DNA from: Prochlorococcus sp. AG-409-A19
Lineage (GTDB): Bacteria; Cyanobacteriota; Cyanobacteriia; PCC-6307; Cyanobiaceae
DNA: 6,584 nucleotides
Assembly (NCBI GenBank): GCA_003216155.1
Contig: QCJH01000029.1
Location: 1-6,584, forward strand
Direction of reading: 5' to 3'
Shown: positions 1 through 6,316 of the stretch, one piece after another
Layout: the number at the start of each line of letters is the position of its first letter
Numbering within the stretch: position 1 is the first letter of the stretch
Position numbers and translations under genes: made by a program
The notes under the pieces: generated by a model
What the model saw: only the letters and a program-made list of their open reading frames with translations
What the model was told of the DNA's origin: nothing
Databases searched by the model: none

Positions 1-451
1 GAGACGTTTGTTTAAGGACGAGGTGCGTAAGGTTGGTAGATCCTTAGGCCTTCCTGAAGAGATTGTTAGGCGTCACCCTTTCCCAGGACCTGGTTTGGCA
101 ATACGTATTTTAGGAGAGGTAACTGATCAAAAGCTCAATTGTCTACGAGACGCTGATCTGATAGTAAGAGAGGAAATTAATAAAGGCGGTATCTATCATG
201 ATGTATGGCAAGCATTTGCAGTTTTATTGCCAGTTTGTTCTGTTGGAGTTATGGGCGATAAAAGAACATACGCTTGGCCCATTGTTTTAAGGTGTGTCTC
301 TAGTGAGGATGGAATGACTGCTGATTGGTCTCGTATTCCATATGAAATATTGGAAGCTATTTCTTATAGGATAGTGAATGAAGTAGAAGGAGTGAATAGG
401 GTGGTATTTGATATTACGAGCAAACCTCCAGGTACTATTGAGTGGGAATAA
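1..451 (+). CDS. guaA: GMP synthase (glutamine-hydrolysing), C-terminal part
   Basis: This is the 3' end of a gene running off the left edge; the reading frame starts at base 2 and gives 149 residues of a protein that is usually about 525 long. GuaA makes GMP from XMP, ATP and glutamine in the cytoplasm, the last step of de novo guanine nucleotide synthesis. The visible part is the end of the ATP-pyrophosphatase region plus the C-terminal dimerisation domain. Hallmarks are [16 protein letters not shown] near residues 23-38, which helps form the XMP pocket, then [20 protein letters not shown] in the middle, and the family's very conserved ending [12 protein letters not shown]. The TTG at base 8 is an internal leucine codon, not a start. 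The gene appears intact to its TAA stop. The next gene lies more than 300 bases away, so guaA is probably its own transcription unit or the last gene of one. Confidence 0.97.
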   Translation, partial: RRLFKDEVRKVGRSLGLPEEIVRRHPFPGPGLAIRILGEVTDQKLNCLRDADLIVREEINKGGIYHDVWQAFAVLLPVCSVGVMGDKRTYAWPIVLRCVSSEDGMTADWSRIPYEILEAISYRIVNEVEGVNRVVFDITSKPPGTIEWE

Positions 452-516
452 GTCATATATAGATGATCTCAAAACCAGCTTAGAATATGCGTTTTATGTG
501 AGAAAGAGGCGATTTC

Positions 517-534
517 CGAGAATATAAATTCTCG
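517..534 (+). terminator. stem-loop downstream of guaA, possible transcript end
   Basis: CGAGAAT (517-523) pairs perfectly with ATTCTCG (528-534) around the four-base loop ATAA, 65 bases after the guaA stop. The stem is only 7 bp and no T-run follows directly; the nearest is TTTT at 543-546. It could be a weak terminator or an RNA 3'-end stabiliser. The same CGAGAA word recurs at 547-552, so the right arm has a second possible partner. Confidence 0.35.
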
Positions 535-691
535 TCTAGGGCTTTTCGAGAAAATTTAGGAATTTCTTCTTAAATAATATCTTTCACTTAATTATTTCAT
601 TTCTTTATAGTGTCTATCTCTCCCTTTGTATATTGGCGATGAGATTATATTTTCGATCTAAGTTTGTTAATTCGGCCTTGGCCAAGCTTTT

Positions 692-769
692 ATGCTGAAA
701 ATGGGTCTGTTTTTCGGTAGGTACTGGTATAGAACCATGGCGCTCGATATCCTGGGCTACTGGCTTTAA
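692..769 (+). other. short open frame, possible out-of-frame start of the next gene
   Basis: An ATG at 692 opens 25 codons ending at TAA 767-769, with a second in-frame ATG at 737. The last ten codons read MALDILGYWL. Directly after, the neighbouring -1 frame reads LRLLIAAQQQE, which leads into the 203-residue protein that otherwise has only a TTG start at 775 without a ribosome binding site. Adding one T to the run in CTTTAAG (764-770) would join the two into MALDILGYWLLRLLIAAQQQ, a natural-looking hydrophobic N-terminus. I see the two frames and the missing start signal; that they were once one gene is inference. It could also be a meaningless short frame or a leader peptide. Confidence 0.3.
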
Positions 770-774
770 GACTT

Positions 775-1386
775 TTGATAGCCGCACAACAGCAGGAAAT
801 TCAGCTTCAGCGCCGTCTGCAGCAGGACAGTATCCAACTTGCGGGAAAAACTGTTTACATAAATCCTTTTCTTTATTGGAGGAGATTTGACAGTAATACA
901 GATCGTTGGTTGAGAGAGCCAGGTCAGCTTCATGAAGATCAAATTTCTTTAAATCGCCGTCGCTTTTATCCAGAGTTGGATTGGAATTTCTTGGATGAAG
1001 AAGAACGTGCTTTAAAGGATGCTGCCGTGGAGATGTTTCTGAAGAGTCTTGAGCTGATAGGCACTTTTCATCCTGAGTTGACAGCCGGTCAATTATTGGA
1101 AGTTGAAAGGAAGATGGCCGTGACTAAGAAGAGAGCTTTTGAGCGTTGGGTAGAGAAATCATTTAATAGAAGATACAAAAAAGAAAATCAAGAGCGTCAG
1201 CGTTTTGCGCGTGAACGACTTTGGCGCTCTTGGAGGGAATGGTTCTTTCTAGAGACTACGCATCAAGCAGTAGTCCCTATTGTTGCAATGATTGTTATGG
1301 CTGGATTTGGAGGTTGGTCTATGGGCGTTTCAAGTGTGTCTTGCCCAGCGTTTTTGGTACCGTCTGAGCAAACTGGTCTTAGGTAG
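775..1386 (+). CDS. conserved-looking protein of unknown function, C-terminal membrane helix
   Basis: I do not recognise the family. From the TTG at 775 it gives 203 residues, rich in Arg, Trp, Phe, Glu and Gln. Residues 4-22 (AAQQQEIQLQRRLQQ) look like a short polar helix. Residues 30-75 form an aromatic, basic stretch with NPFLYWRRFDS. Residues 75-160 look mainly helical and highly charged, including RWVEKSFNRRYKKENQERQ around 124-142. A single hydrophobic segment at about 165-185 (VVPIVAMIVMAGFGGW) is probably a membrane helix, followed by a short tail with one Cys. The strongly basic part before the helix suggests that the bulk of the protein is cytoplasmic. The start is doubtful: TTG 775 has no Shine-Dalgarno sequence, the frame is open back to a stop at 730-732, and a frameshift near 766 may hide the true start at ATG 737 or 692. 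It is the first gene of a likely operon ending in mrdA, so an envelope role is a reasonable guess only. Confidence 0.8.
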   Translation: MIAAQQQEIQLQRRLQQDSIQLAGKTVYINPFLYWRRFDSNTDRWLREPGQLHEDQISLNRRRFYPELDWNFLDEEERALKDAAVEMFLKSLELIGTFHPELTAGQLLEVERKMAVTKKRAFERWVEKSFNRRYKKENQERQRFARERLWRSWREWFFLETTHQAVVPIVAMIVMAGFGGWSMGVSSVSCPAFLVPSEQTGLR

Positions 1387-1400
1387 TTGGTCAATTTTTT

Positions 1401-1805
1401 ATGGCGGAAGAGCATCTAAATAGTTTTCGTCTTTCTTTGATGGAGGATTTGCTTCCTGTTGGCCTCGCAGTTTTGGAAAGAGCCCGTCAAGGTGGCCCGA
1501 AAAGCGTTGCAGAAGTGTTTCGTGATTCAGATGATCCATTGCAGAGGTTGCGAAAGGAAGGTGAACCGTCGGCTAAATCTTTGAGAGATCGCCTTGATCA
1601 AGTTCGACCAGGTCTTGGCAACCCTGTAGTGCCTGTAACCGTTGAGGTGGATATAAATCCTGAGTCTTTTCAAGGCGAGGACAGCCAGGATCAAGAGATT
1701 TTGGTGCAGGTTTTATCAAGAATAAGGATTGGTTTAGATGTTCTGGAGAGTAACTTAGATCTTGCAATTGGTGACGATTCTGCAAGCCAAAAAGATGAAG
1801 GATGA
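1401..1805 (+). CDS. small acidic soluble protein of unknown function
   Basis: The family is not recognised. The ATG at 1401 lies 14 bases after the upstream stop and gives 134 residues with no signal peptide or membrane segment. The N-terminal third (about 5-42) is predicted helical with LMEDLLPVGLAVLERARQGG. A charged, loop-like middle follows (43-75: RDSDDPLQRLRKEGEPSAKS, then LRDRLDQVRPGLG), then a short strand-like VVPVTVEVDI near 76-85. An acidic linker leads to a C-terminal helix (98-122, EILVQVLSRIRIGLDVLESNL). The tail GDDSASQKDEG is acidic. The protein is clearly acidic while its upstream neighbour is basic, so the two could bind each other; this is inference from charge and position. 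Its stop codon region contains the ribosome binding site of mrdA (AAGGA, 1798-1802), which suggests coupled translation. Its own ribosome binding site is weak. Confidence 0.85.
   Translation: MAEEHLNSFRLSLMEDLLPVGLAVLERARQGGPKSVAEVFRDSDDPLQRLRKEGEPSAKSLRDRLDQVRPGLGNPVVPVTVEVDINPESFQGEDSQDQEILVQVLSRIRIGLDVLESNLDLAIGDDSASQKDEG
1798..1802 (+). promoter_or_regulatory. ribosome binding site of mrdA inside the upstream gene
   Basis: AAGGA ends 8 bases before the ATG at 1811 and lies in the last sense codons of the acidic 134-residue gene, whose stop is at 1803-1805. Ribosomes finishing that gene end beside this start, so translation of the two is probably coupled. Confidence 0.65.
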
Positions 1806-1810
1806 AGTAG

Positions 1811-3613
1811 ATGTTTGAAAATGAGTTTAGTGTTGGCAAAAATAAACGGACTAGTGGATGTAAGTATCAACCAAGTTTGCTATTAACCTTTGTATTATTA
1901 TTATTTTCGTTGATGGGGATACGTCTTTTTTCTTTACAGGTGATTCAAGGTGCAAGATATAAACAACTTTCTGATGAGAATAGAATTCGTTTAGTGCCTC
2001 GTTCTCCCATTAGAGGGAGACTTTTGGATCGCAAAGGTAAAGTTTTGGCGACAAGTAGGCTGACCTATAGTTTGAATGTTCAACCTCGCTTAGTAAGTGA
2101 TAAACAATGGCCTGAACTTAGAGATCGCCTTTCTTCTATTTTGGATCTCTCTAAAAAAGATCTTGATCGTAACTTTCTAAAGAGAAAAGGAGTAGTTCCT
2201 TATATAATTAATCTTGCAATTGATCTTAAGCCTGAACAAGTTTTGCGCTTTAAGGAACATTCTGAGAGTTTAGAAGGAGCTCAAGTAGATGTGGAAGTAC
2301 TGCGTTATTATCCTTATGGTAATTTCGCCTCTCATGTTCTTGGCTATACACAGCTCATAACAGATGAAGAATTTAAAGTTCTTTCTAAAAAAGGATATAA
2401 AATTCGTGATCGTATAGGTCGTATTGGCGTGGAGGCTGCATATGAACCTCATTTACGTGGAGAGTGGGGTGGTCAGATGCTCGAAGTTAATGCAGCTGGA
2501 ATTGTTCAGCAGACACTTGGAGAAAAGCCTGCTATTCCAGGAAATGATGTCCTCTTAACTATTGATTTTAATTTGCAAAAGGCAGCTGAAAAGGCTCTTT
2601 CAAAAAAGAAAAGTGGAGCGATAGTTGCATTAGATCCTCAAACAGGTGCTATTAGGGCAATGGCTAGTAGACCATCGTTTGATCCTAATTTTTTCTCTCG
2701 ACTAATTACTAAACAGCAGGATTATGATCGGTTGTTTTTTTCATCTTTAAAGCCACTATTTAGTCGAGCTATGAATGCTTATGATCCTGGCAGTACATGG
2801 AAGCCAGTTACAGCTATGGCTGGTATGGAAAGTGGTCTTTTCCCTCCTGATGTCCGTTTGCTTACTCAGGGATGCATTCAGTATGGCAGTCATTGCTTTC
2901 CGGAATACAATCGTCGTGGATATGGGAAGATTGGATATGAAGATGCCTTGAGGTTTTCGAGTAATACATTTTTTTATCAAGTGGGAGTAGGTGTTGGTTC
3001 GAAGGAGTTATATAAAGCAGCTATTAAGTTAGGTTTTGATGCTTATACAGGCATAGAGATTGGTTATGAAGAGAGCAAAGGATTAGTCGGCAATAAGTTA
3101 TGGGCTGATGCTGGTAGAGGTTGGGGTATTCCAGGCACTACACCATGGATCCCAGAAGATATAGCAAGCGCATCTATTGGTCAGTCCGTTGTGCAAGTGA
3201 CTCCTTTGCAACTTGCGCGTGCTTATGCAGTTTTTGCTAACGGAGGTTATTTAGTTACGCCTCATTTAGCAGATAGGGATGTTGATTGGACTGCTCGGCC
3301 ATGGAGAAGAAAGGTTGCTATGCAGCTTTCAACATTAGATACTTTGCGTAGAGGATTGCGTAGGGTGGTTGAAATGGGCACAGGGGTTGGTCTTAATTTG
3401 CCTGATTTTCCATTAGTTTCAGGCAAGACAGGGACTGCAGAAGATAGTTCCGGTGGCTCAGATCATGCTTGGTTTGTTGGTTTTGCGCCTTACGATTCAG
3501 GTGAGATAGTTGTTGTGGCTTTTGCGGAGAACACACCTGGAGGTGGATCAGTGCATGCTTTGCCAATGGCAAAAGAGGTTTTTGAAGCTTGGTATCGCAA
3601 TCGATCTATGTGA
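1811..3613 (+). CDS. mrdA: penicillin-binding protein 2, class B transpeptidase
   Basis: This is a complete 600-residue class B PBP, a D,D-transpeptidase that crosslinks peptidoglycan during cell elongation, anchored in the inner membrane with its body in the periplasm. A short basic cytoplasmic tail (1-20) precedes a membrane anchor at about 22-43. The pedestal domain follows, with RSPIRGRLLDRKGKVLA at 64-80 and YYPYGNFASHVLGY at 166-179. The transpeptidase domain carries all three active-site motifs: SxxK as S328-T-W-K331, SxN as S383-S-N385, and KTG at 539-541. The segment SIGQSVVQVTPLQLARAYA (455-473) and the length favour the PBP2/MrdA type over FtsI, though databases often call cyanobacterial copies ftsI. 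The ATG start has a good AAGGA site (1798-1802) 8 bases upstream, overlapping the end of the previous gene, five bases away. No rodA partner is visible in the window. The usual Phe or Val in SxxK is Trp here, a conservative difference that should not block activity. Confidence 0.93.
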   Translation: MFENEFSVGKNKRTSGCKYQPSLLLTFVLLLFSLMGIRLFSLQVIQGARYKQLSDENRIRLVPRSPIRGRLLDRKGKVLATSRLTYSLNVQPRLVSDKQWPELRDRLSSILDLSKKDLDRNFLKRKGVVPYIINLAIDLKPEQVLRFKEHSESLEGAQVDVEVLRYYPYGNFASHVLGYTQLITDEEFKVLSKKGYKIRDRIGRIGVEAAYEPHLRGEWGGQMLEVNAAGIVQQTLGEKPAIPGNDVLLTIDFNLQKAAEKALSKKKSGAIVALDPQTGAIRAMASRPSFDPNFFSRLITKQQDYDRLFFSSLKPLFSRAMNAYDPGSTWKPVTAMAGMESGLFPPDVRLLTQGCIQYGSHCFPEYNRRGYGKIGYEDALRFSSNTFFYQVGVGVGSKELYKAAIKLGFDAYTGIEIGYEESKGLVGNKLWADAGRGWGIPGTTPWIPEDIASASIGQSVVQVTPLQLARAYAVFANGGYLVTPHLADRDVDWTARPWRRKVAMQLSTLDTLRRGLRRVVEMGTGVGLNLPDFPLVSGKTGTAEDSSGGSDHAWFVGFAPYDSGEIVVVAFAENTPGGGSVHALPMAKEVFEAWYRNRSM

Positions 3614-3638
3614 ATTTGTTGGGTTAAGTTATTAAGGA

Positions 3639-4784
3639 TTAAGCAGCAAGGGTAATGTTTTTTTCAAGTAATTTTTGGTAATAACTTCTCAACTGTTGCG
3701 TCGCTTCTTGCCAATTCCATCTCTCTGCTTCGTCACGAGCTGCTTTACGCATAGTTTGTCGTTCAAGATCATTACCTAAAATCTTTTGTGTGGCGTTGAT
3801 TAAGCTTTCTGCACCATCAGTATTGTCATCAGGGTCATAGAGACATCCATTTTGCCCATCAGTAATGATGTCAGGAATCCCGCCTTTATTAGCTCCTACT
3901 ACAGGGCATCCTGCTGCCATTGCCTCTAATAGAACTAAACCAAGTGTTTCTGTACTTGAAGGGAATAAAAATGCATCGCCACTTGCATAGGCGCTGGCCA
4001 GCTCTTCTCCCTCAAGATATCCAACGAAAGTAGTAGCAGTGTTCTCAAAAGCTTTTTCTAATTGTTGACGATGTGGTCCATCTCCAACTAAGGCAAGACG
4101 TGTTTTGGGTAACGCTTCTAATACGGGTTTAATTCGTTCAATTTGTTTTTCGGCAGACAGTCTTCCGACGTAAAGCAATAGAGCACCTTCATCGCTATGA
4201 CCACCTAAGAGCCTTTGGCGGATGTCATCGTTACGTAATTCAGGCCTGAAAGTGTCAGTATCCACTCCTCTTTGCCATAAAGCTGTGTGTTGGATTCCCT
4301 TATTACTCAGTTCTTTCACCATCGCAGAAGAGGTACAGAGGTTAAGAACCGCTTGATTATGAGCAGCTTTGAGTAGTTCCCAAAGAAGAGGCTCAAGCAT
4401 GCCCATCCCGTAATGCTCAAGATATTTGGGTAGATGGGTGTGGTAACTAGCTACAAGGGGTATCCCATTTGTTTTGGCAAGCCAAATCCCGCCTAGGCCT
4501 AATACTGCTGGATTAACAACATGAATTAAATCAGGTTTAAACGATTCCAGAGCTTCTGATACAGCAGGTCCTGGCAGACCAAGTTTTAGTTCGGGATATA
4601 GCGGTAAAGGCATAGCTGGTACGCCTATTACATTTGCTCCCATGTAATTAGTAGGTCCTCCCTCAGGGCAGAAAACAATGACCTCGTCACCTGAGTTAGT
4701 TAGATGTGGAATGGTTTTTGTTAGTCGCGTGACTATTCCATCCACCTTGGGGAGAAAAGTTTCTGTGAAAAAGGCGATTTTCAC
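3639..4784 (-). CDS. sqdX: UDP-sulfoquinovose:diacylglycerol sulfoquinovosyltransferase (sulfolipid synthase)
   Basis: SqdX moves sulfoquinovose from its UDP carrier to diacylglycerol, making the thylakoid sulfolipid SQDG; it acts at the membrane surface. The 381 residues form a complete GT4-type (GT-B fold) glycosyltransferase. The N-terminal Rossmann domain starts with MKIAFFTETFLPKVDGIVTR, where the Gly-containing loop at 15-20 contacts the donor. SYHTHLPKYLEHYGMG (113-128) is typical of SqdX and SQD2. The C-terminal domain has YVGRLSAEKQIE (205-216, with R208 and K213 for the nucleotide diphosphate) and the EX7E motif E279 to E287 within ETLGLVLLE. The start is a GTG at 4784-4782, giving the family's standard N-terminus; no clear Shine-Dalgarno sequence precedes it. 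It follows sqdB by 21 bases, so the pair is surely one operon and may depend on readthrough from sqdB. Its 3' end faces mrdA across 25 bases. Confidence 0.95.
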   Translation of the reverse strand: MKIAFFTETFLPKVDGIVTRLTKTIPHLTNSGDEVIVFCPEGGPTNYMGANVIGVPAMPLPLYPELKLGLPGPAVSEALESFKPDLIHVVNPAVLGLGGIWLAKTNGIPLVASYHTHLPKYLEHYGMGMLEPLLWELLKAAHNQAVLNLCTSSAMVKELSNKGIQHTALWQRGVDTDTFRPELRNDDIRQRLLGGHSDEGALLLYVGRLSAEKQIERIKPVLEALPKTRLALVGDGPHRQQLEKAFENTATTFVGYLEGEELASAYASGDAFLFPSSTETLGLVLLEAMAAGCPVVGANKGGIPDIITDGQNGCLYDPDDNTDGAESLINATQKILGNDLERQTMRKAARDEAERWNWQEATQQLRSYYQKLLEKNITLAA

Positions 4785-4805
4785 TGGTTTATCGATAGGG
4801 GGACC

Positions 4806-6002
4806 TTAGGAGGTTTTTTTGATGGCTTTGGCTTGAGTAGATGTCCATGCAGATATACATGGAATGCGATTGTGATCGCAACGATTAGCCCAACGACGAG
4901 CTACATCTACTACTTCACTTAATAGTCCATCATCGAGCGTAGTTGGCTTTAGTCCTAGTTCAATAAAGCAGCGATTATCCACGATTAAATCGTTTTCTAC
5001 TGCTTCGTTTCTTGGGTTTGGAAGGTAATCGACTTTTGCTCCAGTTAGTGCTGCTACTTTTTTCGCCAATTCACCAACTTGGTGACTTTCGGTCATTTGG
5101 TTGAAAATTTTGACCCTCTCACCTTGTTCGGGAGGATTTTCTAGAGCTAGTTGTACACATTTCACAGAGTCGCGGATGTGTATGAAGGCTCGTGTTTGAC
5201 CTCCAGTTCCATGGACTGTTAATGGGTAGCCAATAGCTGCTTGCATTAGAAATCTATTTAGGACAGTGCCATAGTCGCCGTCATAATCAAATCGATTGGT
5301 TAGATTTGGGTGCCTACTCGTTGCGTCTGTATTAGTTCCCCAAACGATCCCTTGATGTAGGTCTGTGATACGAATATTGTCGTTTTTATTGTAATAAAGG
5401 AATAAGAGCTGGTCCAGTGTCTTAGTCATGTGATAAACACTTCCAGGACTTGCTGGATGAAGGATTTCTTCTTCAAAGCGACTTCCATCTGGCTGAGGAA
5501 CTTCTACTTTTAGATAACCCTCTGGGATTGTCGCTCCACGATGCGATCCATATCCATATACACCCATAGTTCCTAGATGCACAATATGAATATCAAGACC
5601 GCACTCCACAATGGCTGCTAAGAGGTTGTGTGTGCCATTGACATTGTTATCTACTGTGTAGCGTTTGGTAGCGCTTGTTTTCATCGAATATGGAGCTGCT
5701 CTTTGCTCTGCAAAGTGAACAACTGAGTCAGGTTTCTCATCAATCAGTAGATCAAGCAGTGCTTGATATTCATGGGCTATATCAAGAAGTTTGAAACGGA
5801 TTGGTTGGCCACCAACCTCTTGCCAAGCTTTTAAGCGTTCACCAATGCTTGAGATAGGAGTCAGGGACTCCACTTCTAGATCAATATCAATCTTGCGGCG
5901 ACTGAGATTGTCAATGATGAGAACGTCGTGACCTTGGTCTGCAAGGTTTACAGCACAAGGCCATCCACAGAAGCCATCGCCGCCTAGTACAAGAACTTTC
6001 AC
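4806..6002 (-). CDS. sqdB: UDP-sulfoquinovose synthase
   Basis: SqdB converts UDP-glucose and sulfite to UDP-sulfoquinovose, the head-group donor for SQDG, using a tightly bound NAD+. It is an extended short-chain dehydrogenase of 398 residues, the normal length. The N-terminal NAD motif is VLVLGGDGFCGW (3-14; G7, G10, G13) with acidic D31 in IIDNLSRR closing the first half of the fold. HFAEQRAAPYSM (97-108) is the family signature around the substrate and sulfite site. The catalytic set is T145 in LGTMGVYG and Y190-x3-K194 in SVYHMTK. The GTG at 6002-6000 is the chosen start: GAGGA (6014-6010) sits 7 bases upstream and the Rossmann motif begins at once, as in relatives. The open frame extends to a TTG at 6044, but that adds 14 residues not expected for the family and lacks a ribosome binding site. 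It is followed 21 bases later by sqdX. Confidence 0.95.
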   Translation of the reverse strand: MKVLVLGGDGFCGWPCAVNLADQGHDVLIIDNLSRRKIDIDLEVESLTPISSIGERLKAWQEVGGQPIRFKLLDIAHEYQALLDLLIDEKPDSVVHFAEQRAAPYSMKTSATKRYTVDNNVNGTHNLLAAIVECGLDIHIVHLGTMGVYGYGSHRGATIPEGYLKVEVPQPDGSRFEEEILHPASPGSVYHMTKTLDQLLFLYYNKNDNIRITDLHQGIVWGTNTDATSRHPNLTNRFDYDGDYGTVLNRFLMQAAIGYPLTVHGTGGQTRAFIHIRDSVKCVQLALENPPEQGERVKIFNQMTESHQVGELAKKVAALTGAKVDYLPNPRNEAVENDLIVDNRCFIELGLKPTTLDDGLLSEVVDVARRWANRCDHNRIPCISAWTSTQAKAIKKTS

Positions 6003-6020
6003 CCCAAATTCCTCAGGAAT
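6003..6020 (-). promoter_or_regulatory. sqdB ribosome binding site within a small hairpin
   Basis: On the minus strand the Shine-Dalgarno GAGGA (6014-6010) decides the GTG start of sqdB, with a 7-base spacer. It overlaps a perfect inverted repeat, ATTCC (6020-6016), loop TGA, GGAAT (6012-6008), so most of the site would be paired if the 5-bp stem forms. The Shine-Dalgarno call is firm; a regulatory role for the hairpin is conjecture. Confidence 0.6.
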
Positions 6021-6059
6021 GAGCACTTGGCTCAGTGTGGGCAAGCTACTACAAGCTTT

Positions 6060-6227
6060 TCAACTGATCATCACTGTGACAGCAATTAGACTTGCTGCTA
6101 TAAGGGCTCCAATGATCAAAAGGAGCCAAGATCGCTTGCTACCACTAGGATCATTCCTGACCACTTCTATAGGTGGTTCTTTCGCAAAGGTATTCAGCCT
6201 TCCACCACCTTCTTCTGTGACTGGCAT
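6060..6227 (-). CDS. psb34: Psb34-like photosystem II assembly protein (ssl1498 family)
   Basis: A 55-residue open frame on the minus strand runs from ATG 6227-6225 to TGA 6062-6060. The N-terminal arm contains GGGRLNTFAKEP (7-18), which matches the conserved GGxLNxFAxEP signature of the cyanobacterial ssl1498 'light-harvesting-like' family, now named Psb34. A polar, Pro-containing link (19-30) and a basic KRS lead to one membrane helix at about 34-54 (WLLLIIGALIAASLIAV). Family members of this size bind CP47 through the helix during photosystem II assembly, in the place also used by high-light-inducible proteins; the N-terminal arm lies on the cytoplasmic side. Length, topology and signature all fit. 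It lies between thiG (89 bases upstream) and sqdB (57 bases downstream) on the same strand, so it may be transcribed with the sulfolipid genes. Its ribosome binding site is weak. The overlapping plus-strand open frame at 6019-6348 is its shadow. The name is from memory of the family, not a search. Confidence 0.8.
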   Translation of the reverse strand: MPVTEEGGGRLNTFAKEPPIEVVRNDPSGSKRSWLLLIIGALIAASLIAVTVMIS

Positions 6228-6316
6228 AGCAAACGTTCATCTCGGCGGACCTTATGGAGTAGATCGCTTTGAATGGTTATTCCGTTGTGTTCCTTTACAG
6301 CCTTTGATGTTTGCTT

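Larger units (their letters stand above)
452..774. other. AT-rich intergenic region between guaA and the mrdA operon
   Basis: These 323 bases hold no convincing complete gene. The part from about 540 to 665 is strongly AT-rich and contains a stem-loop (517-534), an AT-only inverted repeat AAATAAT (572-578) / ATTATTT (591-597), and a possible promoter -10 box TATATT at 646-651 with no good -35 partner at the right distance. That would place a start site near 658 for the downstream three-gene operon, but this is weak. From about 671 the GC content rises and a 10-base palindrome CTTGGCCAAG (677-686) occurs, followed by a short open frame at 692-769. The region probably holds the guaA transcript end and the promoter of the mrdA operon. 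No tRNA-like or known small RNA motif was recognised. Confidence 0.6.

Noticed and set aside
717..730. GTA-N8-TAT resembling the NtcA box GTA-N8-TAC
   Set aside because: It has one mismatch in the core, no -10 box at the usual distance downstream, and may fall within coding sequence.
1573..1839. Minus-strand open frame of 88 codons
   Set aside because: It lies opposite the acidic 134-residue gene and the start of mrdA, has no ribosome binding site or family resemblance, and reads as a shadow.
6042..6044. Upstream TTG as the start of sqdB
   Set aside because: The GTG at 6002 has a strong GAGGA site and gives the family-typical N-terminus; the 14 extra residues have neither support.
6228..6315. 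Inverted repeat AGCAAAC (6228-6234) / GTTTGCT (6309-6315) bounding the thiG-psb34 gap
   Set aside because: A 7-bp match separated by 74 bases is expected by chance, and there is no transposase or direct repeat to suggest a mobile element.
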